In this document: piece after piece, positions 52,901 to 63,302 of the stretch
Layout of the letters: each line of letters starts with the position of its first letter
Numbering within the stretch: the first letter of the stretch is position 1
Assembly: GCA_037126765.1 (NCBI GenBank)
Contig: JBBCBC010000016.1
Location: forward strand, 19,659,778 to 19,723,777
Source: Stenogyne calaminthoides
Lineage: Eukaryota; Streptophyta; Magnoliopsida; Lamiales; Lamiaceae
Reading direction: 5' to 3'
DNA length: 64,000 bases
Position numbers and translations under genes: made by a program
Notes under the pieces: model-generated
Databases searched by the model: none
The model's input: the letters and a program-made list of their open reading frames with translations, nothing else
Told to the model about the DNA's origin: nothing

Positions 52901-54379
52901 CCTTTCTTCAATACATTGAAGAAAGGAAATTCCAAATGGACGAGCATTGCCAAAATGCATTCAAATCATTGAAGCGATACCTTGCGGAGATACTCGAGAC
53001 CTTTAAGCCTTTGCCCCAGCGAACAACACTATTTGTATCTTCTTTGCATCCGAGCATGCGATCGATCTTTGTGCTCGTCTGACGAAGGCACTATACACTT
53101 GCCCATTTACTATGTAAGCCAAGTGCTTAAGGAAGCCGAGCTACGATACCCACCATTGGAAAAATTAGCATATGCCCTCGTCATGAGTGTTCGAAAATTA
53201 CGACAATATTTTTTCGACCACTCAGTCGAGGTACTGACCACTTTCCCATTGCGCCAAGTCCTCCACCGACCAGATACTGCCGACAGGTTACTAAAGTGGG
53301 CGGTAGAGTTAAGACAATTCGGCATTACGTTCACTCCGCGAACGGCAATGAAGGGCCAGGCTATGGCCGATTTCATGGTCGAGTTGACATATCCTCAAAT
53401 GCTCGAAAAAGCTATCGACCAACCATGGCATATGTATGTTGATGGCTCATCAACAAGTTTAAGAGCCGGAGCAGGCGTAGTTCTCATCAGCCCAACCAGG
53501 CAAACATTCACAACAGCCATCCGTTTTGATTTCCCAGCTACACATAATGAAGCCGAATATGAAGCTTTGATCGCTGGATTACAGATGGCAATGACAATGG
53601 GAATTCAGAGGCTGATGATTTATAGCGATTCTCAGATAATCGTTTATCAAGTGACAGGCGAGTACGAGGCCCGAGGCGAACAGATGGCACAGTATCAACA
53701 GCTAGCAAAAGAATTGCTCGAGCATTTTGAACAAGTTTTCATTGAGCAATTACCACGATTGGGTAATTCGTTCGCTGATGCTTTGGCACGCCTGGCAACA
53801 GCAGAAGGAGTGACGAACATAACTGACATTGTGGTCGTCACAACTTGTTCGCCATCAGTTCCCAGAATTATGATCGCCCAAATAACAGGCGAACAAGAGA
53901 CTTGGATGACTCCAATCCTGAGTTACCTACAAAAGGGACTTCTCCCTGAAAATAAGGCACAAGCTACTCGCCTCAGATTACAATCTGCTCGTTATACTAT
54001 CATAGACGAGCGTTTATACAAAAGAAGCTTCTCACTTCCACTTTTGAAGTGTATTACTCCTGAAGAAGGTCGTGTACTTCTGGAACAAATCCATGAAGGA
54101 GTATGCAGAAATCATACAGGTGGGCTCGTTCTGGCGCACAAAATAATCAGACAAGGTTATTATTGGCTAACCCTCAAAAAGGATTCGCTCACGTATGCTC
54201 GCGCTTGCCACAGATGCCAGGTACATGCTCCACTCATTCATAGCCCACCTGAAGAATTAGTGTCAGTCTATAGCCCGTGGCCATTTGCTAAATGGGGGAT
54301 CGATTTGATTGGCCCGTTTCCTACTGGCACGTCGGGAGTAAAATTTGATGTGGTTGCCGTGGATTACTATACTAAATAA
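52901..54379 (+). CDS. pol: Gypsy unit 2 RNase H pair and integrase N-terminal part
   Basis: Open from 52982 for 465 codons. The first RNase H is damaged at its start; the 'KWAVELRQFGITFTPRTAMKG' part is intact. The second, Tat-type RNase H is complete: 'MYVDGSSTSLRAGAGVVL', 'HNEAEYEALIAGLQMA', 'IYSDSQIIVYQV' and 'NSFADALARLA', giving the D-E-D set and the final Asp. The integrase zinc domain and first catalytic Asp ('GIDLIGPF') follow. TAA at 54377-54379 ends the frame where unit 1 reads TGGGCAGAAGCCGAG; here an 11-base replaced word creates the stop. Confidence 0.9.
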
Positions 54380-55054
54380 ATGTGTTGCGAGGCCATTGTC
54401 AAGATCACCGAACAAAGAATGTGGAACTTTGTTTGGAAGAATATCATTTGTCGATTTGGGCTTCCCCAATCATTAGTAACTGATAACGACAAACAGTTCG
54501 ATGGAAGTGAATTCAGACAGAATTGTGCTCGCTGGGGGATAAAAAAGCACTACTCAACTCCGTACTATCCCCAGTCAAACGGACAAGTTGAGGCCGTTAA
54601 TAAAATCATCAAGCATACCCTCAAGGCCAGACTTGATAATTTCAAGGGGGGTGGATGGGCTGAAGAGTTGCCTGAAATATTATGGGCCTATCGAACAACT
54701 TTCAGAACATCAACTGCGGAGACCCCGTTTGCCTTGGCATTTGGTGCGGAAGTTGTTATACCCGCAGAAATCAAGATTCCAAGTCATCGAACAATGACTT
54801 CGGAGAGCACATTAATGACCAAAGGCCATACGAGTACGACACATTGGAAGAAAGAAGGACGGAGGCTAATTTCAAGAATGCCATGTACAAAAAGAGATCA
54901 GAGAAGTTTTACAACTCCAAAGTCCGAACACGCAGGTTCAATGTGGGCGAAAGCTGGTTTTAAAGCGAGCAATGGGGGTATCAAGTGGTTTGTTTGGCCG
55001 AGCAAGGAAAGGTCCGTTCAGAGTTTCAGAACGTTTGCTAAACGGGGCCTATGA
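54380..55054 (+). pseudogene. pol: Gypsy unit 2 integrase, rest of core and C-terminus
   Basis: Same frame as the preceding block after the stop. It has the second catalytic Asp in 'TDNDKQF' (unit 1 has TDNGKQF, so the invariant-looking glycine is changed) and the Glu in 'NGQVEAV'. A frameshift near 54800 scrambles the C-terminal module that reads 'FGEHINDQ' in unit 1. Confidence 0.87.
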
Positions 55055-55127
55055 TTTGGAAGACCTGAATGGAATCCCATTGTCCTACTCGTGGAATGCG
55101 TCAAATTTGAAAAAATACTATCAATAA

Positions 55128-55385
55128 TAGCGAGCATAGAGTTGGCCGAACAAAATCCTCCACACGTTTTTTGAAGCGAGCATAGTTCGGACGAACAAAA
55201 ATTGTCCACACCATTGAAGCGAGCATAGAGTCGACGAACAAAATCGTCCCACGCTTTAGCGAGCATAGTATCGGACGAACAAAATCGTCTAAACAATTTG
55301 AAGTGATCATAGTTGGCGAACATAATGTCCGATGTAAATTTGAAATGAACACAAAGGGCGAACATAATCAGCCATTCGGTTCGAG
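55128..55385 (+). repeat. 43-bp tandem repeats after pol, unit 2
   Basis: Same array as 42114-42370 but with small length changes and T-rich replacements in most units (CACACGTTTTTTGAAG versus CACACCGCTGAAG in unit 1). Confidence 0.85.
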
Positions 55386-55660
55386 CGTAGTAGGGCGATT
55401 CGAAAGAAGAGTACATTATGTTCGACACATATCTTCAGGAAAGAAATGCTAGCCAGCACTATCGATGTAAGAAGATCGTGTCGAACGAGTTGTCAACAGA
55501 AGATACGTTATCGAACGAGTTGACAAGTGGTGGCAATCAAGCAGGGATGAGTCAATCTTTGAGCAAGAGCTGTCAAAAAGCTGAACAGATGTCAAAAGGG
55601 GGAGCAAAAGTAAGAGAGCTAGCACCAGCTAGCTATGCCAGCACTAGCTTGGGATAGTTC

Positions 55661-55858
55661 TATAAATAGGGGCATACTGATAGCTGAAAAAAGCAGAGAA
55701 AAAAACATATGAAGAAGAAAAAAGGAAAAATACTGCGATTCTCAGAAGGAAGTCGGTTTAGTATGCCCCCAGACGTAGAAGAATTCAGCTCTCGATTCAG
55801 CAATCATTCAGCTGAATACGAGTCTTTTAGCCCGTATGACTTTGCTAGCACAGGTTGA
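55661..55858 (+). promoter_or_regulatory. Sense TATA box with 49-codon ORF, unit 2
   Basis: TATAAATAGGGG at 55661-55672 and an ORF at 55709-55858 that encodes the same 49 residues as 42695-42844; the only base change is GCG to GCT (both alanine). Neighbouring sequence is also nearly identical, so this alone does not prove selection. Confidence 0.4.
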
Positions 55859-57102
55859 AGCTCGTTGCGGACTCAAGATGCTCGGCAGAGTCATGGTTGC
55901 CACTCCACGTTACTCACTGCTTATGCAGTAGTAAGTCATTAGTCCCCTATGCATCCCCAAAATCTCCTCCGAAGGGGAGGGATGTCATAGTGTCCGCTCA
56001 AAACAAGATGCAGACGCTGATTCTTAGGCATCTACTGAAGGGGACAGAATGGTGTGAGCTGAAAATTTTTGCTCGCTTTTTGCTTTAACTTTTAAGCGGG
56101 AGGAATCGCGCCACATGCTCTTGCCCCAGCCTGACCAAGATAATCACGGCTTTGTCCGGGAGGGACGAAAGCTTATGTTGCTACTGCTTGAGCATGTTAC
56201 TAAGAAAGAAGGGTAGACAGGATGATGTGCCACATCCTTGTCAATATCAATTCTAGGACAAGGTGAGGCCAGTTCGTGTCTACTCAAGACAAGGTTTAAA
56301 TTCAAAACCCTAGTCTGATAACAATAGTTATGTAATAGATAGTCTTCTTCAGATATGAAGGATGTAATAGAATACAAAGTGTTGCAAAAAGAAAAAGAAA
56401 GATATATGTACTTTTGTTCGCTAAGATTTTCTAGTTCAAGCCTATTTGAGGTCGCATCTAAGCCGAATGACCCGAACAAAGATGAACGAGCCCAAGTCTA
56501 TGTTCACTGATTTAACGAAGTTCAGACTGACGATCCCGCAAAGAAAAAGCGAGTAATGGGTACGCAATGCAAAAAGATGACTTCAGACTTACAGATACCA
56601 GAAGTAACTGGCGGGTGATGAGTCTTGGGTCGCAGACTAAATAAGACGGCCCTAAGACGAAGTGATCGCACCTAAATAAGACGATCGCGAACCAAGAAAG
56701 GGGGGTTCATAAAGTAACCCATCCGTCGCACCTAAATAAAGACGATCAACCGATTGCAACGTCAATAAGACAATCAAAACCGAAAAAAAAAAGAGAGCAG
56801 CATAAGCAAAACCCAATGTTGAATTCATTGAGGAAGAAAAGGGCAAAACCGGAAAGCAACAAATTTAACACGACGCAACAAAGCAAACATCAAGCAACAC
56901 AAGTATCAATTTTCATCCTCAACAATTATCGAACAATCAGGTTAGAGGAAACAGTTCGGTATGTAATCCATCCATTCAGTTGTAAATATGTTCGAACAAA
57001 AGACAAGAAGTCAGCAAAAACTACAAATATTAAAGACATTGTTCGAACGAAAGCGAAGAAGAAAAAATTACACTCACGATATTCAACAAAACAAAAATAA
57101 CA
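55859..57102. other. Gypsy unit 2, non-coding stretch before the antisense gene
   Basis: Counterpart of 42845-44080. No gene seen. It contains the 'tcgcacctaaataagacgatc' words again (about 56665-56770) and several replaced words such as GATTTAACG at 56508-56516 where unit 1 has GACGAACG. Confidence 0.5.
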
Positions 57103-60100
57103 TCAAGGAGCAAATTCATAATTGGGGGTAGGCGGAGAGAGATGTCGAACAAATTGTGCTCAGCCCCCTCAAAGAACAACTCCTTCAAGATGGTCAGGTA
57201 CCAAATGCTCGCCAGAAGGTACATTACGCTTTCGATCACGGGGAGGTCTCCTTTGCTCGGCCTACACCTGATCCGTCCCAGACTCAGTCTCGAGATTTTG
57301 GCCAGAACCTCAGCGATATTCATATCTGGGCCATCTTCCTCATCCAGAATCGGAACATCAACTTTGATCCCTTCAGGAAGAACGGAGAAATCACACAGAT
57401 CATTTAAATCTGACATTGGAAGGTTGCGGTCCGGTGGGTTGTCGATCATGTACTGCTGAAAACTGGATACAAGAGGGGCAATTTGTTCTCCGTTGGATGC
57501 ATGGCGAACAGACCGGATAGCATCGGCGAAGGCACAAATGTAGGAGAAGTTGGACATGGAATCAACATATTCATCATCATGCAGCTTTGAATTTTCGAGA
57601 CCCAAACGAGTGTTGGTCTCCTCAGCAATGATGAGTTGTTGGCCGAGCGCATCCCTCTCATTTTCCATGGCCTCGACACCAGCTCGGAGTCTATGAAGCT
57701 CAACATTCATATCCTCTTGAGCTCTTCGTATACTGGCCACCTCCTCCTGAGAGTGAATCAATTCCTCCTTTGTCTGGCGAGCATCTTCCTAAGCCAGGCG
57801 TGCATTTTCCTGAAACCGGCGAGCATTTTCCTGAGCCTTGCGGGCATCCTCCTGAGCCCGGTGAGCATCAGCTTGTGCCGAAGAAGATTGTCCCTGAGCC
57901 AACCTCAGTTCATCCTGAGTCCTGTTCAGCACGCCCACCTTTTCTTCAAAGTTCCTGATCAAAGCCAAGTAATAGGCATGGAGGTTGGCGGACTGAGCAT
58001 AGGCTTTCTCAAGAACGACCATAGATTGGCCCTGAAGCCCAGACCCAGACGCATAGTTTCCAGGGGGGTGGGACCCGTAGTGGACTCTTCCAGATCGGTA
58101 GTCCATGCTCGAACAGGAGTCTGGCAAGCCTTCTGAACATGCTCAGGAATGCCCGGAACCTTGCGAACACTCGGCGAGCAGAAGTAGTTCTTCAGATTGG
58201 GCATTAAAGGCGACAACCTGCTCAACCTACATATATATTTGAGCAAATGAATATAAAAAGGGCGAACAAAAATAACCAAAACAGAAGCAGATCGAACAAA
58301 ATGTACCTGCTCACACGAGCCGGACCCCATCCCAAGAATGATTTATCCTCAGGGGACCGGAGCTCAGGATTCAACGGAGTCCATGATCGGGGTCCGGCAG
58401 GAGGAGGAGAAGATGTGCCAACCTCCATTTCCACAATTTGCGAAACTGGAGCGACCACAGAGGCGGCCGCTCTGATCGCCTCGGTAGTAGGGGTCCGAGC
58501 CACCCTGACGGCCTCAGTGCTCGTCTAAGCTTGTTCGCTCGGTGCGCTCATCCTAGTTTGTTCGCTTGGCCCATGCTTGGCGATTTCCATCCTCGGCCTC
58601 TTCGGCGACGGAGCTTGCTCGCTATTCCCCTGTTCGGCCGACCGGGTACTCCTTTGCGGTCGGCTTGATTCCCCAGGACCGGATGCAGATGCCCTGCTCG
58701 CTCTGTTCGCCTCTCCCCTGGTTGTTCGCTGAGCCTCCCGCTCAGCCTGAATCCGAGCGAGCTCCTGTGGCCTTTTTCTCCGAGCCATCTCAGTATGCTC
58801 GGATGTACTCACAGCAATGGTCACAGCGGGGAAAGCTATAAACAAAATAATTCAGTACGAACAGAAGGGTAATAATGAGCAAAATGGCACAAAACTTATA
58901 CAAATACAAGAGGCAATCCTTACCAGTAGGATTAACAGCAACAAGATGATGAGGAGGCACGAACAAACCTCCTTTCTTTCTTTGATCAGCAGTATTCAGA
59001 GTTCTCACGGATCGCTCCGAACGAGACTCCAAATCAATTTACCAAATGCTGCTAAAATAGCCGTCGTTTGTCTCCTTGTCCGTCGCAGCTAGAATCCCTG
59101 AAATAAAAAGCGAGTTAAAATCAGTTCAAATCGAAGAACGAAAGACACAAAATCACTTACTTCGGTACACCCCGAAGTCAGTGGGGATGTCTAAACGAGC
59201 ATTTGGTTCGTTTCCAGAGGCCGAGCTTTTCCAATCGCCCCCAATGAACCAAAACTTTTCCTTCCAATCACTGATTTTGATCGGCACGTCTTCAATAATT
59301 TTACACTTGGCATTAGCTTGCATGAACAACCACCCGTGTTCACCCCTCGGACGGGTCAAGTGCACCAATCGAGCAAGCTCAGCTGCTGAGGGATTGTATC
59401 TTGGTTTCATCTTGCCGAACAAAGTCAGGAAACTCATGATCATATGCCACCCGTTCGGCTTGAGCTACGTAATGGTGATGTTCCATTCCACGAGCAAACG
59501 GGTGATGGCCGGATGGAGGGGAAATCGAAGGCCAGCTTCCATTGTGTCTAAATTTACAGCGACACAACCCTCAGGGGGTTGGTCGGCCCGCTCATCAGAA
59601 CCTGGTGCCCAGAAAAAGACATCTTTTGGAGTTTCATAAATCCAATGTAGCCGAGTGAGCCTATCAGCATCAATTATGCTCGTTATCTTGCTCGCTGGGT
59701 ACTCGTTCTCAACCCTAATCCTATGAGGTTGCTCGGGCCAATCAAAACTATAACGAGCGTTATACTCGTTATACGTTGGACTATGAGGGACACCAACAGG
59801 TATATCAAGCTCAGAATTTTGCTCGCCAACTACCCCTATGTTCGATTCGGTTATATTTACTGCCGCCAAAATTTCCCCCCTCACAACATTGTCATTCCTA
59901 TCTACATTAACATTATCAACAGCCCTAGACCCAATTTGAATTTGGGGCAAAAAATTATCACTTGAATCATCCGAAGAATCATTACGGACCAAGCCCCTAT
60001 CCAATTCATTTAGGGCTTAACGTCGAATCGGGGAGAAAGAATGGCAAAACGGTTGCGAATTTGCTAACGAATTCTCGAACCCCGAGACATTCGTCTCCGC

Positions 60101-60198
60101 ACATTTGCGCCGCCATGGGGATTCTAACGATAGGGGGGAAGAAGAGGAACTATGGTGGTGCGATTCTAAGGAACGTAAGAGTTTGAGCAAGAGGCCAT
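57103..60198 (-). pseudogene. Antisense gene, unit 2: best-kept Transposase_28-like region
   Basis: Start ATG at 60198 ('MASCSNSYVP'), minus-strand TATA at about 60340-60350. Exon 1 (to 59161) holds an S/D-rich N-terminus, then the PF04195-like domain: 'HWIYETPKDVFFWAPG', 'AGLRFPLHPAITRLLVEW', 'LKPNGWHMIMSFLTLFGKMK', 'ISDWKEKFWFIGGDW'. Candidate introns are 59160-59098 (GTAAGT...CAG), 58923-58836 (GTAAGG...TATAG) and 58306-58227 (GTACAT...TGTAG). Exon 3 is basic then P/S-rich ('MARRKRPQELARIQAEREAQ'). Exon 4 is a coiled coil ('AQEDARKAQENARRFQENA', then 'EEVASIRRAQEDMNVEL') and ends 'FAP'. Amber codons after 'SEQA', 'NARLA' and 'TDQV' each replace a likely glutamine CAG. Indels near 59450, 60020 and 57170 break it. 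Function unknown; it may be a nuclear accessory protein. Confidence 0.75.
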
Positions 60199-60452
60199 AA
60201 TCACAATTAGAGAAAGAATGCGATTTACACTCGAAAGTAAAAATTCTTCCCGGAATGATGAAACCCTCACCGGAAATTTTTGTATTACGTAAAAGATTGA
60301 AAGACAGAGGAAAAAAGGGTTTAAGGCGGAGAAACAAGGTATATATAAATGTTGGATTCGATTTCGAAAATCCGGCACACAATACGAAATGACATAGACT
60401 ATGGCCAAATAAGATTTTAACAGCCGGGCCCCATGTTGAAAACAAAGCGACC

Positions 60453-60466
60453 CGGCTGGGGGGTAT
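60453..60466 (+). promoter_or_regulatory. Polypurine tract before LTR3
   Basis: GGCTGGGGGGTAT-type tract identical to that before LTR2 and directly adjoining the LTR3 start. Confidence 0.7.
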
Positions 60467-61643
60467 TGTTGTATTTGATATAGTAACTCAGGCTTAATCG
60501 AACACGTAAGAGCGATACGTGTAATATTTAAATATTCATGCCCAATGGACAAGTATTCGCCACTCAGGTCAGGAAAGAAGGAATCAGATGAGCTAAGTCA
60601 AGAAGGCCATAAGCAAATCTGAGGACTCAGGAAGCCAAAATACTCAGAAATCCTGAAAGACCTCATATATCCTGAGGGTCAGTATGTTCGAAGACCTCAG
60701 ATATCCTGAGGGTCAGTATGTTCGAAGACCTCAGATATCCTGAGGGTCAGTATGTTCGAAGACCTCAGATATCCTGAGGGTCAGTATGTTCGCACCTCAG
60801 ATATCCTGAGGGTCAGTATGTTCGCACCTCAGATATCCTGAGGGTCAGTATGTTCGAAGACCTCAGATATCCTGAGGGTCAGTATGTTCGAAGACCTCAG
60901 ATATCCTGAGGGTCGGTATACCAAGACCTCAGATATCCTGAGGGTCAGTATGTCCTCAGACCTCAGGTATCCCGAAGGATCAGAGTGCCCGACACTAAGA
61001 TATCCCAAAGACCCGAACATCCTGAGGGCTCAGTGTGCTCGAGGAGGACAATATTCCAGCATAAAACTGACATGGTTAAAGGGGCGAACAAAGCATCCAA
61101 CCGAGTAAAAGATTAATTTGGACGACCAAAAGAGTGCTTTACAGACAAGTAAGTTCCAAGATCAACCAGGAAGACGAAGTTGAAAACGTGGCAGCATTAC
61201 GTGAGTTCTTGCATGACCCGAAGTCTCCAGCTCATGCTTGCCAACCCAGCTCATGCTTGTCGGAGTGCTATAAAAGGAAGAAAAAAGAAGAAGAGAAAGG
61301 TTCAGAAAAAATCTCCCAAAAAGTCATACCCACGCTTGAGAGGTGAGGAACAAAAAAATTCGAGTGATCATTTATTCCTACTAGAAACCCTAGCACCCGG
61401 AGGCGAATTCTCCAAATTATCTTCATCTGTAATGATTCATCTTCATAAGGTGTATCAAATATTGTACGTGTAAAGCTCGCAATACCACATCCTGGCTTGG
61501 TATGCCCCCAGAGTAGTCATTTCCCGACGAACTGGGTCAACAAATTCATCTTATTTACAGCTTATCGTACACGTGCATGTTTTGTTTGCGAGTTGTTATC
61601 AAATTAGCCACATAATACTCTCCGTATAAAATAACTTGCGACA
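60467..61643 (+). repeat. Gypsy LTR3 (shared by units 2 and 3)
   Basis: Starts TGTTGTATTTGATATAGTAAC and ends TTGCGACA with a correct CA. The U3 minisatellite at 60659-60990 has about 10 units, nearly all of the CAGATATCCTGAGG type. TATAAAA at 61269-61275. Followed by the best primer site of the array, TGGCGCTAGAAG at 61646-61657. Confidence 0.9.
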
Positions 61644-63302
61644 ACTGGCGCTAGAAGAAGGGTGCTTCACCAAAAAACCAACCCATACACGAACCCTTAG
61701 TTAGCCGAGGCAGAAAAAATAAATAAAATACCTCAATCTAGGAACACACAAACGGAGAGGTCGGGACAAAGCCGACCACATGACCGGAAAGAGGCTCAGT
61801 GCCAGCCTCATAAAGATCAGGGAGTGGAGATTACCAATCTCGAGGATATTGTGAATGATCCGTGCCCATACCGGGGCCATCACTTTTCTTCTTTGCGGCC
61901 TTGAAAAGAGAGGGCCGAGAAAGAATTGGCCAAATTAGAAACTCAAGATCGTGAAGAGCGGCTCCTCGCGTACACTTGATAGTGAGCAAGTTAAAAGAAA
62001 ATTTTGAAGCGGGCAAGTAAAAAGCCCGATGACACGCGTCGATGTGAAACGGCCTCAAGGATCTAGACCATCGGTGTTTGGACGTTTGAGCCTCTCCGCC
62101 AAAGACCGAATCGGCAATAATAGGCGGCGAGGATGCGAGCGAAAGGAATAGCCAATAAAAATGCCCGCACCTTCAGACCTTCATGCTCATCCGCATGCCG
62201 AACAAAAATCGGCAGGAACAAAATTATGTATCCATCATCGATTGGGTAGTCAAGCACGGACTTGGAAAGGGGGACTGCCCCATCACGAGCATGACCCACT
62301 GGGTCCTCATGATGGGAAACACCTCCGATCCAAGTCTGTCAGTTCCACAAAATTTGCAGAAATGCAGAAAGCCATCGAGAGATTACAGGCCGACCTGGCC
62401 GCGACCAAAAGCCACCCTCGAGCAAGCACAATACCCTGTTCGCCATTGTCACCGGCTATCATGGCGGCTGAAATACAGGAGAAAGTAGCGAAGTCCCGAA
62501 CGCCAATTCCTATATTTGATGCTGAGTCTGACCCTCATGTCCATCTCAGCAAGTATTCAGATTTTATGATCGCGATGGGGACCACAGACGCAACACAGTG
62601 CCGTTCATTCCCCATGACTTTGGGTGATCGGGCACATAGATGGTTTTCTACTTTGCCAGCTGCGTCTATCACATCTTTCGCCCAATTGGGACAACAATTT
62701 ATGTCCCACTTTTCATCCATGTGTGTTTCAAAGTACCAAAACAAAGGTTCATGCATTTCTCCCAACTAAAAGGTGAGTCTGATCGAGCATACATAGAAAG
62801 ATTTGATAAATGTTTGTATGATGGAGCCCCCGTCGAAGAGGATGCCAAGATCCTCGCGATGGTCGGGGGCCTGACCCTAAATACTGATATGTGGAAGGCC
62901 ATGCACCAAGACTGGCCTAACACATACTCAGAATTCCGAGAGCGAGCAGCCAAAATTATAGCCATGCAAGATTTGCTCGCCCAATCACGATTGGGTCAGG
63001 AACCAACCACTAGGAAAGTTTTCGGGAAGAAAGTGATGAATGAAGGGGGGTACAAACCCCCAGGCTCTTTCAAACCATTCGAAGAAAGAGCGGAAGCAAA
63101 TGCCCTACGAAGTCTTTTGGGCGTTTCAGCGGAGACAATCTTTAACCAAATCAGAGATCGGGACATGTTGGAAAGGCCGAGAAGAATCATAATGGATAAA
63201 CATCGGCTCAATGCTTCCAAATATTGTAACTACCATTTAGTACATCGGGCACAACATCAAGAGTGTCGCGACTTACTCTCGCCAACTTTGGAAGTTATCT
63301 GA
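61644..63302 (+). pseudogene. gag: Gypsy unit 3 leader and gag
   Basis: Frame open from 62161 ('MPAPSDLHAHPHAEQ') to about 62730, then shifted and open to 63302. The capsid blocks are those of unit 2. The knuckle is damaged: 'CNYHLVHRAQHQEC' instead of 'CNYHEYIGHNTEEC', because CCACGAG is replaced by CCATTTAG near 63232. A replaced word near 62724 (TGTTTCAAAGTACC for TGCTCGCCCAGCGCC) causes the frame change. Confidence 0.85.
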
